NCBI GenBank assembly: GCA_013287585.1
Contig: JABDDN010000001.1
Coordinates: 1 to 64,000 of the forward strand
Origin: Nitrososphaerota archaeon
GTDB lineage: Archaea; Thermoproteota; Nitrososphaeria; Nitrososphaerales; Nitrosopumilaceae
Direction: 5' to 3'
Length of the DNA stretch: 64,000 nt
Shown in pieces: positions 34,025 through 43,472 of this stretch. A program made the position numbers and the translations under genes. The notes under the pieces are model-generated. The model searched no databases. It was not told the origin of the DNA and worked only from the letters and a program-made list of their open reading frames with translations. How positions within the stretch are numbered: position 1 is the stretch's first letter; every line of letters starts with the position of its first letter.

Positions 34025-35167
34025 TTGGAATATTTGGTTATGTTGCCTGGGCCAACAAACGTTCCCGAAAGAGTTACCCGTGCAATGTTTACTCCTACAA
34101 TAAATCACAGGAGCAAAGATTTTGTTAAGTTATACACTGATGTTATAGAAAAAACACAAAAGGTCTTTCAAACCTCACATGACATTGTTGCATTAACTGC
34201 GTCAGGAACTGGAGCAGTAGAAGCATCAGTTGTAAATCTAATAAAAAAAGGAGATAAAGTAATAATTCCTGTAAACGGAGAATTTAGCAGTAGACTAGCT
34301 ACAATGCTAGAATGGCAAGGAGCAAACGTCATCAGACTTACAACTCCTTTTGGAGAAAATGCAACTTTTGATCAAGTAAAAGAGGCCTTTGATAACAACA
34401 AGGACGTAAAGGCATTCTATGTAGTCTATAATGAGACATCTACAGGAACACAAGTGAGATACTTGGATAAGATCTCGAAACTTACCTCAAGAAATGACTC
34501 ATACTTTGTAGTTGATGCTGTCTCAATACTAGGCGGCGAAGAATTACCTGTAGACAAATGGGGAATAGATGTCTGTATTGCAGCAGGACAAAAGGCAATG
34601 GCTGCACCTCCTGGAATTTCACCAATATCAATTAGTCCAAAAGCAAAAAAATACATGATTGCAAATCCACCCCCAACTTTCTACTTTAACTTGGCAAGAT
34701 ACTTCAAATATTATGATGATACAAAAGAGACACCATTTACGCCAGCACTCCCATTACTTTATGCATTCAGAGAAGCACTTGACATTATTCTAGAAGAGGG
34801 AATGGAGGCAAGAATAAAAAGACATAGAGTCTGCTCTGATGCATTTTATTCCGGTCTTAGTGCAATGGGTCTTAGTCCATTTGCAAAACAAGATGCTAGA
34901 TCTACTGTTGTAATTGCACTAAACTATCTGCAAGGACTAGAAGACAAAACATTTAGATCAACACTTTCAGAAAAATTCCGGGTCCTTGTTGCAGGCGGAT
35001 TTGGTGAGTTAAAAGGAAAAGTATTTCGAGTAGGATGCATGGGTGAAGTTCACAAATATCATGTCATGAGAACAATCTCTGCAATCTCCTCAACTCTTGA
35101 TATGATGGGATACAAGACAAACCCAGAAGCACTCAAAGTAGCTGAAGAAAAACTAAAAGCGCTTTAA
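34025..35167 (+). CDS. Class V aminotransferase (alanine/serine-glyoxylate type)
   Basis: TTG at 34025 starts YLVMLPGPTNVPERVTRAM, the signature N-terminus of serine- or alanine-glyoxylate aminotransferases. TASGTGAVEASVVNLI and CIAAGQKAMAAPPG follow, with the PLP Lys in GQKAM. The 380-residue length is normal. It likely transfers amino groups between alanine, serine or aspartate and glyoxylate. FKBP follows 43 bases later. Confidence 0.87.
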   Translation: MEYLVMLPGPTNVPERVTRAMFTPTINHRSKDFVKLYTDVIEKTQKVFQTSHDIVALTASGTGAVEASVVNLIKKGDKVIIPVNGEFSSRLATMLEWQGANVIRLTTPFGENATFDQVKEAFDNNKDVKAFYVVYNETSTGTQVRYLDKISKLTSRNDSYFVVDAVSILGGEELPVDKWGIDVCIAAGQKAMAAPPGISPISISPKAKKYMIANPPPTFYFNLARYFKYYDDTKETPFTPALPLLYAFREALDIILEEGMEARIKRHRVCSDAFYSGLSAMGLSPFAKQDARSTVVIALNYLQGLEDKTFRSTLSEKFRVLVAGGFGELKGKVFRVGCMGEVHKYHVMRTISAISSTLDMMGYKTNPEALKVAEEKLKAL

Positions 35168-35210
35168 ACTCATGTTAACTTAATATAAGGAATTCCAAGC
35201 ACCGATCACA

Positions 35211-35966
35211 TTGACTTTCCAAAAAGGTACACTAGTTTTAGTGGATTACACCGCAAAGGTAAAAGATACTAACGAAGTTTTTGAAACAACTAGAGAAACT
35301 GATGCCAAAACAAATTCAATTCATGACGCTAATAGAAGATATCAACCAAGACTCATTTCAGTTGGAGAATCATGGGTTCTCAAAGGATTAGATGATGCAT
35401 TATTTAACACCAATGCTGGCGACAAGCTAACTGTAGAGGTACCACCAGAGAAGGGATTTGGAGCAAGAGATCCTGCTAAAGTTCGCATGATTCCACTTCG
35501 AAAACTTGGTGATGACGCCGAAAAAGTTTCAGTTGGTGATACAATAGAAATTGATGAAAGAACAGGAATTATTAGATTTATTGGATCTGGTAGAGTTCAA
35601 GTTGATTTCAATCATAGATTTGCTGGAAAGACAATACTTTACGATGTTAATGTGATAAAATCTCTTAACACTGATGAAGAAAAGATAATGGGTCTCTTAA
35701 AGAGAAACATACCTGTTGATGATTCAAAGCTGAAATTTGAAGTAAAAGGCTCAGAACTTAATGTTGCAATGCCAGACGAGATACTTATGGCAGAAGGACT
35801 AAGTACAATAAAACGCATTATAGCAAATGACATTTTCAAGTTTGTAAATAATCTAGAAAAGATCAACTATATTGAAACGTACAACAACAAGAAAGCTGAA
35901 AAACCAGAAGCCAAATCCGCTGAAGCAAAATCGGAAGAAAAACCAGTACAACCAAAGGCTGCCTAA
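35211..35966 (+). CDS. FKBP-type peptidyl-prolyl isomerase with C-terminal extension
   Basis: TTG at 35211 begins KGTLVLVDYTAKVKDTNEVFETT, with the FKBP core and an inserted-in-flap region. PPEKGFGARDPAKVRMIPLRKL and RIGR-like NHRFAGKTILYDVNV close it, as in archaeal 26-kDa FKBPs (SlyD-like). An 85-residue extra domain follows, then an Ala/Lys/Glu-rich tail (KKAEKPEAKSAEAKSEEK) typical of ribosome- or nucleic-acid-associated extensions. It abuts the convergent G1PDH gene by three bases. Confidence 0.88.
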   Translation: MTFQKGTLVLVDYTAKVKDTNEVFETTRETDAKTNSIHDANRRYQPRLISVGESWVLKGLDDALFNTNAGDKLTVEVPPEKGFGARDPAKVRMIPLRKLGDDAEKVSVGDTIEIDERTGIIRFIGSGRVQVDFNHRFAGKTILYDVNVIKSLNTDEEKIMGLLKRNIPVDDSKLKFEVKGSELNVAMPDEILMAEGLSTIKRIIANDIFKFVNNLEKINYIETYNNKKAEKPEAKSAEAKSEEKPVQPKAA

Positions 35967-35968
35967 AT

Positions 35969-37030
35969 TTACAAAACACCAGTACTTTTTGCTAGCGCAA
36001 TAGCTTTTTCTTCAGTCATTTTTACTTGGTTTAAAATAGTATATCGTTCAGGTCTGAGTGATTGAGCAATAGTAAGAGCTTTTGCAAGAATTTCTGGTTT
36101 TAGACCAATTTGTTTTGCGGTAGTTGGGGCTCCTACGTTTTTTAGCATTTGAACAATTTTTTTCCAGTCTTGACCTTGCAGCTTCGCAATCAAGATAGAT
36201 CCTATACCACATTTTTCTCCATGTAATCCAACACCAGACTCTAGATAATCAATAGCATGAGAGAAGAGATGTTCTGCACCAGAACAGGGTCTGCTACTTC
36301 CAGCAATACAGGCAGCAACACCAGAACTGATCAAAGCTTCTACTATCATTCTAACATCTGGTCTTTTTTTGAAATTCTTTGAATTTTCAATTACAATTTT
36401 TGCACTCATTGAAGCAAGATTTGCAGCATAGGTTCCAAAATATTCTCCAACATTATCTCTTGCAAGCTCCCAGTCTCTAACTGCAGTAACTTTGGCCATC
36501 AAATCTCCGCATCCACTAGCTAGAAGTCTTTTTGGCGCTTTCTCTAGGATCTTAATATCAACAAAGACTCCAAGTGGGGCTGTTGCAATAACGGAATATG
36601 GTTTTTCTCCACGTATAGAAACAAATGGACTTGCAATTCCATCATGTGATGCTGAAGTTGGGATGCTAACAAAAGACTTTTTCAAAGTAACTGCTGCCAT
36701 TTTTGCAATATCTACCGATCTTCCTCCACCAATTCCTATTATCAAATCACTATGATCTTTCCTAATTTCATTTAGAACTTTTTGTACAGATTTTACGTCA
36801 TTACTTATACTTGTATGCCAGACGTTTTTTATTTTAGAAGAAGCAAATGAATTTGCAACTTTTTTGTATGTTATTTTTTTTACATGATCGCCAGAGACAA
36901 CTGAAACCTTTTTTGGATTAGCTAGATCAGCTATAAACTTTCCAATATCACCAATATTATTTTCTCCGATGACTATTTTTCTTGGAAGCTCCATTACATG
37001 AGAAGGCATAGATTTTTGATGAAATCTCAT
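35969..37030 (-). CDS. egsA: sn-Glycerol-1-phosphate dehydrogenase
   Basis: The 353-residue protein has LIIGIGGGRSVDIAKMAA, the NAD-binding motif of iron-type dehydrogenases. SGAEHLFSHAIDYL and GLHGEKCGIGSIL hold the zinc ligands of the G1PDH family. It makes the stereospecific G1P backbone of archaeal lipids. Its 89-base upstream region, shared with psmB, has a seven-base inverted pair (CCCGTTT at 37044, AAACGGG at 37071). Confidence 0.95.
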   Translation of the reverse strand: MRFHQKSMPSHVMELPRKIVIGENNIGDIGKFIADLANPKKVSVVSGDHVKKITYKKVANSFASSKIKNVWHTSISNDVKSVQKVLNEIRKDHSDLIIGIGGGRSVDIAKMAAVTLKKSFVSIPTSASHDGIASPFVSIRGEKPYSVIATAPLGVFVDIKILEKAPKRLLASGCGDLMAKVTAVRDWELARDNVGEYFGTYAANLASMSAKIVIENSKNFKKRPDVRMIVEALISSGVAACIAGSSRPCSGAEHLFSHAIDYLESGVGLHGEKCGIGSILIAKLQGQDWKKIVQMLKNVGAPTTAKQIGLKPEILAKALTIAQSLRPERYTILNQVKMTEEKAIALAKSTGVL

Positions 37031-37105
37031 TATTTATCAATCTCCCGTTTTGCTCAACACAAAGTTATTTAAACGGGTGTTTTCCTAGTCTAAGTATCTT
37101 AAGTT

Positions 37106-37111
37106 AAGGAG
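37106..37111 (+). promoter_or_regulatory. Shine-Dalgarno site of psmB
   Basis: AAGGAG lies eight bases before the TTG at 37120. It decides the TTG as the start, because the ATG at 37113 is in a different frame. A leadered transcript with a strong ribosome site stands out among the many leaderless-looking genes of the window. Confidence 0.7.
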
Positions 37112-37119
37112 AATGTTAT

Positions 37120-37752
37120 TTGTCAGACTATGTTGAACAACACACATTACATGGAACAACTACGGTAGGAATTTCCTGTACCGACGGTGTAGTATTGTGT
37201 GCAGACATGAGAGCAAGCGCAGGTTATTTCATCGCAAATAATAACACCATGAAAATACAGCAAATTGACAAGCATGCAGGAATGACGATTGCTGGCGGTG
37301 TTGCAGATGCGCAAAACGTTACTGACATGCTAAGATACCATTCTAATATACACAGAATAGAAAAACAAGAATATCTTCCGATAAAGTCTATTGCAAAACT
37401 TGCCTCGCTGATATTCTTCCAGAACAGATACTATCCATTTATCGCAGACATACTTGTTGGCGGATATGACAATCTAGGACCATCACTATACAACATAGAT
37501 ATGTTTGGCTCCCTCGAAAAGAAAACCTTTGTGACAACAGGAAGCGGTTCTCCAGTTGCATACGGTCTTTTAGAAAATGAGCATCGTGATGGACTTAATG
37601 TAGAGGAAGGAAAGATAATTGCTTTACGAGCTGTAAAAGCTGCAATAACAAGAAACATTGGAACTGGTGACGGAATAAACGTCGCAATCATAGACAAGAA
37701 TGGATATAGACTCTTGACAAAAGAGCAGAAGAAAGCCATCATTACACTTTAG
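37120..37752 (+). CDS. psmB: Proteasome subunit beta
   Basis: The 210-residue protein is made with a propeptide (MSDYVEQHTLHG) and would be cut before Thr13, leaving TTTVGI as the N-terminus with catalytic Thr1, Asp17 (CADMR) and Lys33 (NNNTMKI). FQNRYYPFIADILVGGYD and TTGSGSPVAYGLLE are typical. It forms the inner rings of the 20S proteasome. aCPSF1 begins 11 bases after it, a linkage common in archaea. Confidence 0.96.
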   Translation: MSDYVEQHTLHGTTTVGISCTDGVVLCADMRASAGYFIANNNTMKIQQIDKHAGMTIAGGVADAQNVTDMLRYHSNIHRIEKQEYLPIKSIAKLASLIFFQNRYYPFIADILVGGYDNLGPSLYNIDMFGSLEKKTFVTTGSGSPVAYGLLENEHRDGLNVEEGKIIALRAVKAAITRNIGTGDGINVAIIDKNGYRLLTKEQKKAIITL

Positions 37753-37762
37753 TGAATTTTAA

Positions 37763-39694
37763 TTGCAAAGAAAACAACAACAACGTGAAATATCGCCATC
37801 CACAAACATAATGGGTACAATACTGCAAAGTATCCCAAAAGAAGCTGATGTTACCAAAATAGATTATGAGGGCCCAAGAATTGCAATCTATACAAGAAAA
37901 CCCCGTTATCTGATGGAACACAACGAAGTAATCTCAAACATGGTAAATGTGATAAAAAAGAGAATCGTTGTGAGAACAGAAGAATCTATACGAAAATCTG
38001 AGGAAGAAGCAAGACAGATTCTTACTCAATCAATGCCGAAAGATGCAGATTTGCGTGGCACATTTTTTGATACTGCAATAGGCGAGGTAACACTTGAAGT
38101 AAAGCGACCTTGGCTTTTGTATAATACTGAAACATTCAACATGGCTGATGTTGTTGAAAAGATAGGTTGGAGACTGCGAATAAGAAAAGCTACTGCAAAT
38201 CAATCACAAACAATACAAACCATAAACTATAACCTAAAGATTTCATCTTCGGAGAGAAGTAAGCACCTCAAACAAGTTGGGGAAGAAATTTTCAGACCAA
38301 AACTTTCAGAAGATGCCGAAGTTTCTCTTCTTACATTGGGCGGATTTAGTCAAGTTGGTAGATCTTGTATGCTTTTGACAACACATGAAAGCAAAATTTT
38401 GATAGACTGTGGTGTCAATCCAGGTACCAGAAATGCCCAAGAAGCATATCCAAGACTTGATTGGACTAATATCACACTAGATGAACTTGATGCAATTGTA
38501 ATCAGTCATGCACATCTTGATCATACTGGATTCTTACCTGCACTTTTCAAATATGGCTACAAGGGACCTGTCTATTGTTCTGAACCAACTTTACCAATGA
38601 TGAATCTAATTCAGCTTGATGCAATCAAAGTTGCTGCCGCCCAAGGCAGAGTTCCACTATATTCTGAAAGAGATGTCAAGCAGGTCATGAAGCAAACAAT
38701 AACACTTCCATATGGAACTGTAACAGACATTTCTCCAGACATCAAACTTGTTCTTTCCAACGCAGGTCATATCTTGGGTTCTGCTTCGTGTCACTTTCAC
38801 ATAGGAAATGGTGATCATAATTTTGTCTATACTGGAGATCTAAAGTATGGCAAAACGATGCTTCTTGAAAGTGCCTCTTGGAACTTCCCACGTGTTGAAA
38901 CTCTTCTGATAGAAAGTACCTATGGTGCAAAAGAGGACATACAGCCATCGCGAGAAGAGGTAGAGGCCGCATTTATCAAATCGGTAAATGAAACGCTAAG
39001 AAATGGTGGTAAGGTACTAATTCCAATACCGGCAGTTGGCCGTGCACAGGAACTTATGATGGTAATAGATCAATACATGAAGTCAGGGCAAATAGTAGAA
39101 TCTCCTGTATTTATGGAAGGAATGATCCAAGAAGCAACATCAATTCATGAGGCTTATCCAGAATATCTTGCACGTGAATTACGACAAAAGATTTTGGAAA
39201 CAGATGATAATCCATTTGATTCTGAATATTTCACAAATATTGAACATGCTGATGCAAGAGAAGAACCACTACGTGAAGGCCCATGTATTATCATTGCAAC
39301 ATCTGGAATGCTTGAAGGAGGGCCAGTCTTGGAATATTTCAAAAACATTGCACCCATTCAGAAAAATAAAATTTTGTTTGTTTCATATCAGGTTAATGGA
39401 ACCCTCGGAAGAAGAGTGCTTGATGGTTCAAGACAAGTTTCAGTTGTTGGAAAAGAAGGAAAAATAGAAGTAATTAACATAAACTGTTCTACAGAAAAAC
39501 TTGATGGATTTAGTGGTCACAGTGATTACAACCAACTGATGTCATATGTACACAAACTGCGACCAAAACTACGAAGAGTAATTGTAAATCACGGCGAAAG
39601 AAGAAAATGTGAAAATCTTTCTGCATCAATTCACAGAATGTTTAGAATCACAACTGTTTGTCCTCAAGTACAAGAAGGAATAAGACTACTTTAG
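37763..39694 (+). CDS. Archaeal CPSF1/FttA transcription termination RNase
   Basis: The 643-residue protein has N-terminal KH-like domains (1-180), then a metallo-beta-lactamase fold with SHAHLDHTG (His249-His254) and a beta-CASP module, closing with GFSGHSDYNQL and VNHGERRKCENL. This order is aCPSF1, called FttA, which cleaves nascent RNA and terminates transcription. TTG at 37763 is the start, 11 bases after psmB. It ends eight bases into the convergent SepF-like gene. Confidence 0.95.
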   Translation: MQRKQQQREISPSTNIMGTILQSIPKEADVTKIDYEGPRIAIYTRKPRYLMEHNEVISNMVNVIKKRIVVRTEESIRKSEEEARQILTQSMPKDADLRGTFFDTAIGEVTLEVKRPWLLYNTETFNMADVVEKIGWRLRIRKATANQSQTIQTINYNLKISSSERSKHLKQVGEEIFRPKLSEDAEVSLLTLGGFSQVGRSCMLLTTHESKILIDCGVNPGTRNAQEAYPRLDWTNITLDELDAIVISHAHLDHTGFLPALFKYGYKGPVYCSEPTLPMMNLIQLDAIKVAAAQGRVPLYSERDVKQVMKQTITLPYGTVTDISPDIKLVLSNAGHILGSASCHFHIGNGDHNFVYTGDLKYGKTMLLESASWNFPRVETLLIESTYGAKEDIQPSREEVEAAFIKSVNETLRNGGKVLIPIPAVGRAQELMMVIDQYMKSGQIVESPVFMEGMIQEATSIHEAYPEYLARELRQKILETDDNPFDSEYFTNIEHADAREEPLREGPCIIIATSGMLEGGPVLEYFKNIAPIQKNKILFVSYQVNGTLGRRVLDGSRQVSVVGKEGKIEVININCSTEKLDGFSGHSDYNQLMSYVHKLRPKLRRVIVNHGERRKCENLSASIHRMFRITTVCPQVQEGIRLL

Positions 39695-39964
39695 ATCGTA
39701 CTCTGCTTTCCAGATCTTAACACCTGGAGGAGTAACAATAATTCTTTCTTCTCCTAGTCTTGCAATGTCTGCGTCATGAGTTTTTGCAATGGCATAAATT
39801 TCTTCTACTACTTTTCTTAACTCATCTACATTTTTTTGTGCAAGTGGGGTTACCCTTAACACCAAAATCATGTTCTTTTTAATATCCTCTTTTACGGAAT
39901 GCACATCACTAGTGTCTCTTAGTGTGATGGCTTTCAAGTAAGTGGGTGCCTTTTGGGTCTGCAT
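39686..39964 (-). CDS. sepF: SepF-like cell division protein
   Basis: The 92-residue protein has YLKAITLRDTSDVHSVKEDIKKNMILVLRVTPL and ends in ITRLGEERIIVTPPGVKIW-like residues (IARLGEERIIVTPPGV). This is the SepF beta-alpha fold, the FtsZ membrane-anchor family in archaea and bacteria. The N-terminal membrane helix of long SepF is absent or very short here. Because Thaumarchaeota also use Cdv proteins, the SepF role here is open. It overlaps the convergent aCPSF1 by nine bases. Confidence 0.8.
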   Translation of the reverse strand: MQTQKAPTYLKAITLRDTSDVHSVKEDIKKNMILVLRVTPLAQKNVDELRKVVEEIYAIAKTHDADIARLGEERIIVTPPGVKIWKAEYDLK

Positions 39965-40036
39965 ACAAAGTAGATGCGAAGTACTCCCTCAAAAAGTCTT
40001 GCTAGTCAATTGCATTTCACAGACTAGCTTGCACGA

Positions 40037-41041
40037 CTAAATTCTGTACTGCAGATAAGAAGACTCGTTAACTGGCATTACTGAAATTTCTGACTTTACG
40101 TCCTTTTTCTGTGATACCACAACACTTGGGACATCTTTTGGTGCATCAGAATATCGTAGTGTAATAGCTGTAGCTAATTCCAAAAAGTTTTGAGAAATTT
40201 CTCCTCGGATTAATGAAATAGGACCTACATGATCTTTTGTTTCAAGTAACATATCGCCATCTAATGCTAAAGCTTTTAGCATTTCGTTTTCATCTTGGTT
40301 TCTTCCAACAATGAATTTCGTTTTCTCATCAAATCTGAAATGTCTTCCAATTTTTAATAGATCAATATCATTAGTAGTTGGTGTTTGTACATGTTTGAAA
40401 AGATCTTTTGCCCTAATGGCAAATTTTGGATCTGTTAAAAGACAACCGCCACCTGCATTTGGTGGATTTTCAATTCCAAATTCTTGTGCCATCCTTAATT
40501 GATCCTTTCTTGATCGACCCCTTATCTTTCCAAGATCTTCTCTTTTTATCAAACCGTTTAGTTCTGGTTCTGTAGGTGGAAGCAAAGCTGCTGAAAGTGG
40601 TCTTACTATTTTTCCTTCAAGGCCAGACTCTTTTTCAATTGTTCTAAGAGCTGGACCGTGTTGGCTCATTGGTCTTTGACCTAAAACTTCACCTGAAATT
40701 ATAAACTCGGCTCCGATTTCTTCCATATGTTTTTTTCCGGCCTCAAACATCATTGCCCTGCAATCAATACATGGATTCATTCCAGATCCAAACCCATGCT
40801 TTGGATGCTTTAGCATCTCGATATATTCATCTCCAAGATATACTGTCTTTAGATTTACACCTAGATTATCTGCAGTCTCTCGTATTTCAAAACCACATCC
40901 TCTTCCACAATCAAAATCACAAAATGGAGTTTTGATCGCTACTGCTTCTACCTCAAATCCTTGCTTTTGCATCATCTTGATAGCTAGTCGACTGTCAAGA
41001 CCACCTGATAATAATGCAACAATCTTCTTTTTTTCTTCCAC
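40037..41041 (-). CDS. PP-loop ATPase with NFACT-R-like C-terminal domain
   Basis: GTG at 41041 begins ALLSGGLDSRLAIKMMQ, the SGGxDS PP-loop of ATP pyrophosphatases. CDFDCGRGCGFE and GMNPCIDCRAMMFE hold Cys clusters like those in tRNA thiolases. The C-terminal part (LLKIGRHFRFDEKTKFIVGRNQDENEMLKAL) resembles an NFACT-R/DUF814 RNA-binding domain. A tRNA sulfuration role is likely, but the modified base is not known. Divergent from the M24 peptidase. Confidence 0.82.
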   Translation of the reverse strand: MEEKKKIVALLSGGLDSRLAIKMMQKQGFEVEAVAIKTPFCDFDCGRGCGFEIRETADNLGVNLKTVYLGDEYIEMLKHPKHGFGSGMNPCIDCRAMMFEAGKKHMEEIGAEFIISGEVLGQRPMSQHGPALRTIEKESGLEGKIVRPLSAALLPPTEPELNGLIKREDLGKIRGRSRKDQLRMAQEFGIENPPNAGGGCLLTDPKFAIRAKDLFKHVQTPTTNDIDLLKIGRHFRFDEKTKFIVGRNQDENEMLKALALDGDMLLETKDHVGPISLIRGEISQNFLELATAITLRYSDAPKDVPSVVVSQKKDVKSEISVMPVNESSYLQYRI

Positions 41042-41112
41042 GAAAAATCACTTGTTTTCGGATATCTAAACCTTCCAGCAAACATAAATTGAGAATTTGT
41101 AGATTTTGTGTA

Positions 41113-42174
41113 TTGCAAAAACGCAGACAAAACCTTCTGAAAATTTGTAACAAAATAGACTGTGATAGTATAGTGGCGTTTGAGCCTGAAAACCTCTATT
41201 ACATGACTGGTTTTTGGGGTGAAGCGATAGGAATACTAGACAAAAATGGTATTACCATTGTATCTCCGGAACTAGAGATGGGACGTGCGAAGGAAGAATC
41301 AATTGACTGTAAGATAGTAAAATCGGAGCGTGGCAAAGGCTCGCTTTCTACTCTTATTGGACTACTAAAGGGCAAGAAGGTTTGTACCGATAGCAACAAT
41401 TATGATGTTATCCAGACACTCAAAAAATCCCTTTCTAGTGTAAAATCAACTACAGCGCCGTTTTATAGTGCAAGGGAGGTAAAGGATCTGAACGAAATTA
41501 GCATTATAAGAAAAGCATCTTCAATCTTGGATAAAATGTATGAGCTTTGTGTTGATGAAATCAAAATAGGACAGTCAGAGTCTGAGCTTCAAACAATCTT
41601 GATGTCATATGCAATGGAAAAAGAAGCATTTGCAACTGGATACAAATCAACTCTTAATCCTTTGATAATAGCTGGTGGACCAAATAGTGCATTGCCACAT
41701 GCACAGGTGACAAAAAGAAAATTTGCAAGTGGTGACATGATTGTAGTTGATCTTACCCTACGATATAGGGGATACATCTCTGATGCGACAAGAACATTCG
41801 GACTAGGTTTTATTTCAGCTGAGGCAAAACAAGTCTATGAAATTGTAAAACAATCACAAGAAGCTGGTCTTAAAGCTGTCAAACCAAAAGCTTCTTGTAA
41901 ATCAATAGATGATGTTTGTAGAAAAATAATTTCAAAAAAAGGATATGGAAAATATTTTATTCATTCTACTGGTCATGGAATTGGATTAGAGGTTCATGAG
42001 ATGCCATATTTGAGTCCGTTAAGCAAGACAAATCTCGAAAAAAATATGGCAATAACTGTGGAACCCGGAATATATCTTCCAAAAAAGTTTGGTGTAAGAA
42101 TTGAAGATTCTGTTATAGTAAACAATAAGGTAGATATCATGCACAAGTTTACAAAAGATTTGATTGTGATCTAA
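41113..42174 (+). CDS. M24 metallopeptidase (Xaa-Pro aminopeptidase/dipeptidase-like)
   Basis: The open frame goes back to 41014, but that would overlap the PP-loop start and lacks conservation; the TTG at 41113 (MQKRRQNLLKICNKIDCDS) gives about 353 residues, normal for prolidase. DLTLRYRGYISDATRTF, STGHGIGLEVHEMPYL and VEPGIYLPKKFGVRIEDS hold the five metal ligands (Asp, Asp, His, Glu, Glu). It cleaves peptides before or after proline. A TATA-like run near 41085 fits this start. Confidence 0.88.
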   Translation: MQKRRQNLLKICNKIDCDSIVAFEPENLYYMTGFWGEAIGILDKNGITIVSPELEMGRAKEESIDCKIVKSERGKGSLSTLIGLLKGKKVCTDSNNYDVIQTLKKSLSSVKSTTAPFYSAREVKDLNEISIIRKASSILDKMYELCVDEIKIGQSESELQTILMSYAMEKEAFATGYKSTLNPLIIAGGPNSALPHAQVTKRKFASGDMIVVDLTLRYRGYISDATRTFGLGFISAEAKQVYEIVKQSQEAGLKAVKPKASCKSIDDVCRKIISKKGYGKYFIHSTGHGIGLEVHEMPYLSPLSKTNLEKNMAITVEPGIYLPKKFGVRIEDSVIVNNKVDIMHKFTKDLIVI

Positions 42175-42239
42175 AACTAGACCATTTTTACGAACAAATT
42201 ATTCCTTTTATATAGCAAAAATATGCAATAGAAATTACT

Positions 42240-43472
42240 TCAGGTTGATATTTGTCTTTCAATCTCTTTTCTAATAAATCTAACAATCTCTGATTTCTTT
42301 TTCCAACCAGATTGAATTATTTTTTTTGAATCTACAATAATTATATTATTGTAATTTGGATTTTTCTTATATTTTTCTAATCCTATGTCGTTAACAATTA
42401 TAAGTTCAGCATTTGATTCCTTTAACTTTTTTCTTGCAAGACTGATCAATTTCTCTTTAGAGATATTGGTTTCTGCCTTAAACCCTACAAGAAAAACATC
42501 TTTTTGAATTTTTTTAATTTGATTTATGATTTTTGGAACTCGTTTTAATTTTAGGACAATCCTATGAAGATCACTCTTGATCTTCGTCTTACTTGGTTTT
42601 TCTAAAGTGTAATCAGAAACTGCTGCAGCCAAAATCACAATATCGAATTTCTGTTTCATCTCTTTTCTAACAACATCTGACATTTCTCGACTTGTTTCAA
42701 CTCTAATGACTTTGGCACCTTTAGGTGAGGCTTCTATTCCTGGTCCATAAATGAAAGTGACTTTGGCACCAGTAGAAACAAGCTCTGACGCCAACAACAC
42801 ACCAGTCTTGCCAGAGCTCTGATTTGTAATAACACGTACTGGATCGATGTATTCAATGGTAGGACCTGCAGTCATGAGCACCTTTTTTCCTCTCAAAATA
42901 GACGAAGAACCAAGCTTTTTGAGAACAAAATCAAGTACCTCGTCAGGTTCAGCAGCTTTTGCCTTGCCCTCAACAAAGCTTGGTGCAATAAAATCAATTT
43001 TCTTTTTGAGAAATTCTATATTTTTTGCTACTGCAGGATTTTCATACATTGCCTCATGCATGGCAAGTGCAATAATGATTGGTATCTTGGAACCTAATCC
43101 AACACTTAAAACAGTAGATATTGGTGTGTCATCAATTCCATTTGCTAATTTCCCAAGTGTGTTTGCAGTACAAGGATATACAACAATTAAATCAGATTGT
43201 TTGTAATCTGCAACCTTGATGTGCTCAAGTTCGCCGGTAAGTTGTGTAATAACTTCATTTCCTGTTGCCCACTTGAAATAGCTTGGCTTGATTAGGTTTG
43301 TTGCAGCCTTACTTGCAACACAGATAACATCTGCACCATGTCGCATAAACAGTCTTGCTAATTCAATTGCCTTGTATGCAGCAACACTTCCCGAAATACA
43401 CAAAACAATTTTTTTTCCGGCAAATTCTGTACCATCAGAGCCTACAATATCAAGTGATGGATGCTTATCCAA
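42240..43472 (-). CDS. coaBC: Phosphopantothenoylcysteine decarboxylase / phosphopantothenate-cysteine ligase
   Basis: The 410-residue fusion has the flavin decarboxylase half (KIVLCISGSVAAYKAIEL, PCTANTLGKLANGI) and the ligase half (KVLMTAGPTIEYIDPVRVITNQSSGKTG). It carries out two steps of CoA synthesis. TTG at 43472 overlaps the end of panB by eight bases. It is last in a four-gene CoA operon on the minus strand. Confidence 0.95.
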   Translation of the reverse strand: MDKHPSLDIVGSDGTEFAGKKIVLCISGSVAAYKAIELARLFMRHGADVICVASKAATNLIKPSYFKWATGNEVITQLTGELEHIKVADYKQSDLIVVYPCTANTLGKLANGIDDTPISTVLSVGLGSKIPIIIALAMHEAMYENPAVAKNIEFLKKKIDFIAPSFVEGKAKAAEPDEVLDFVLKKLGSSSILRGKKVLMTAGPTIEYIDPVRVITNQSSGKTGVLLASELVSTGAKVTFIYGPGIEASPKGAKVIRVETSREMSDVVRKEMKQKFDIVILAAAVSDYTLEKPSKTKIKSDLHRIVLKLKRVPKIINQIKKIQKDVFLVGFKAETNISKEKLISLARKKLKESNAELIIVNDIGLEKYKKNPNYNNIIIVDSKKIIQSGWKKKSEIVRFIRKEIERQIST

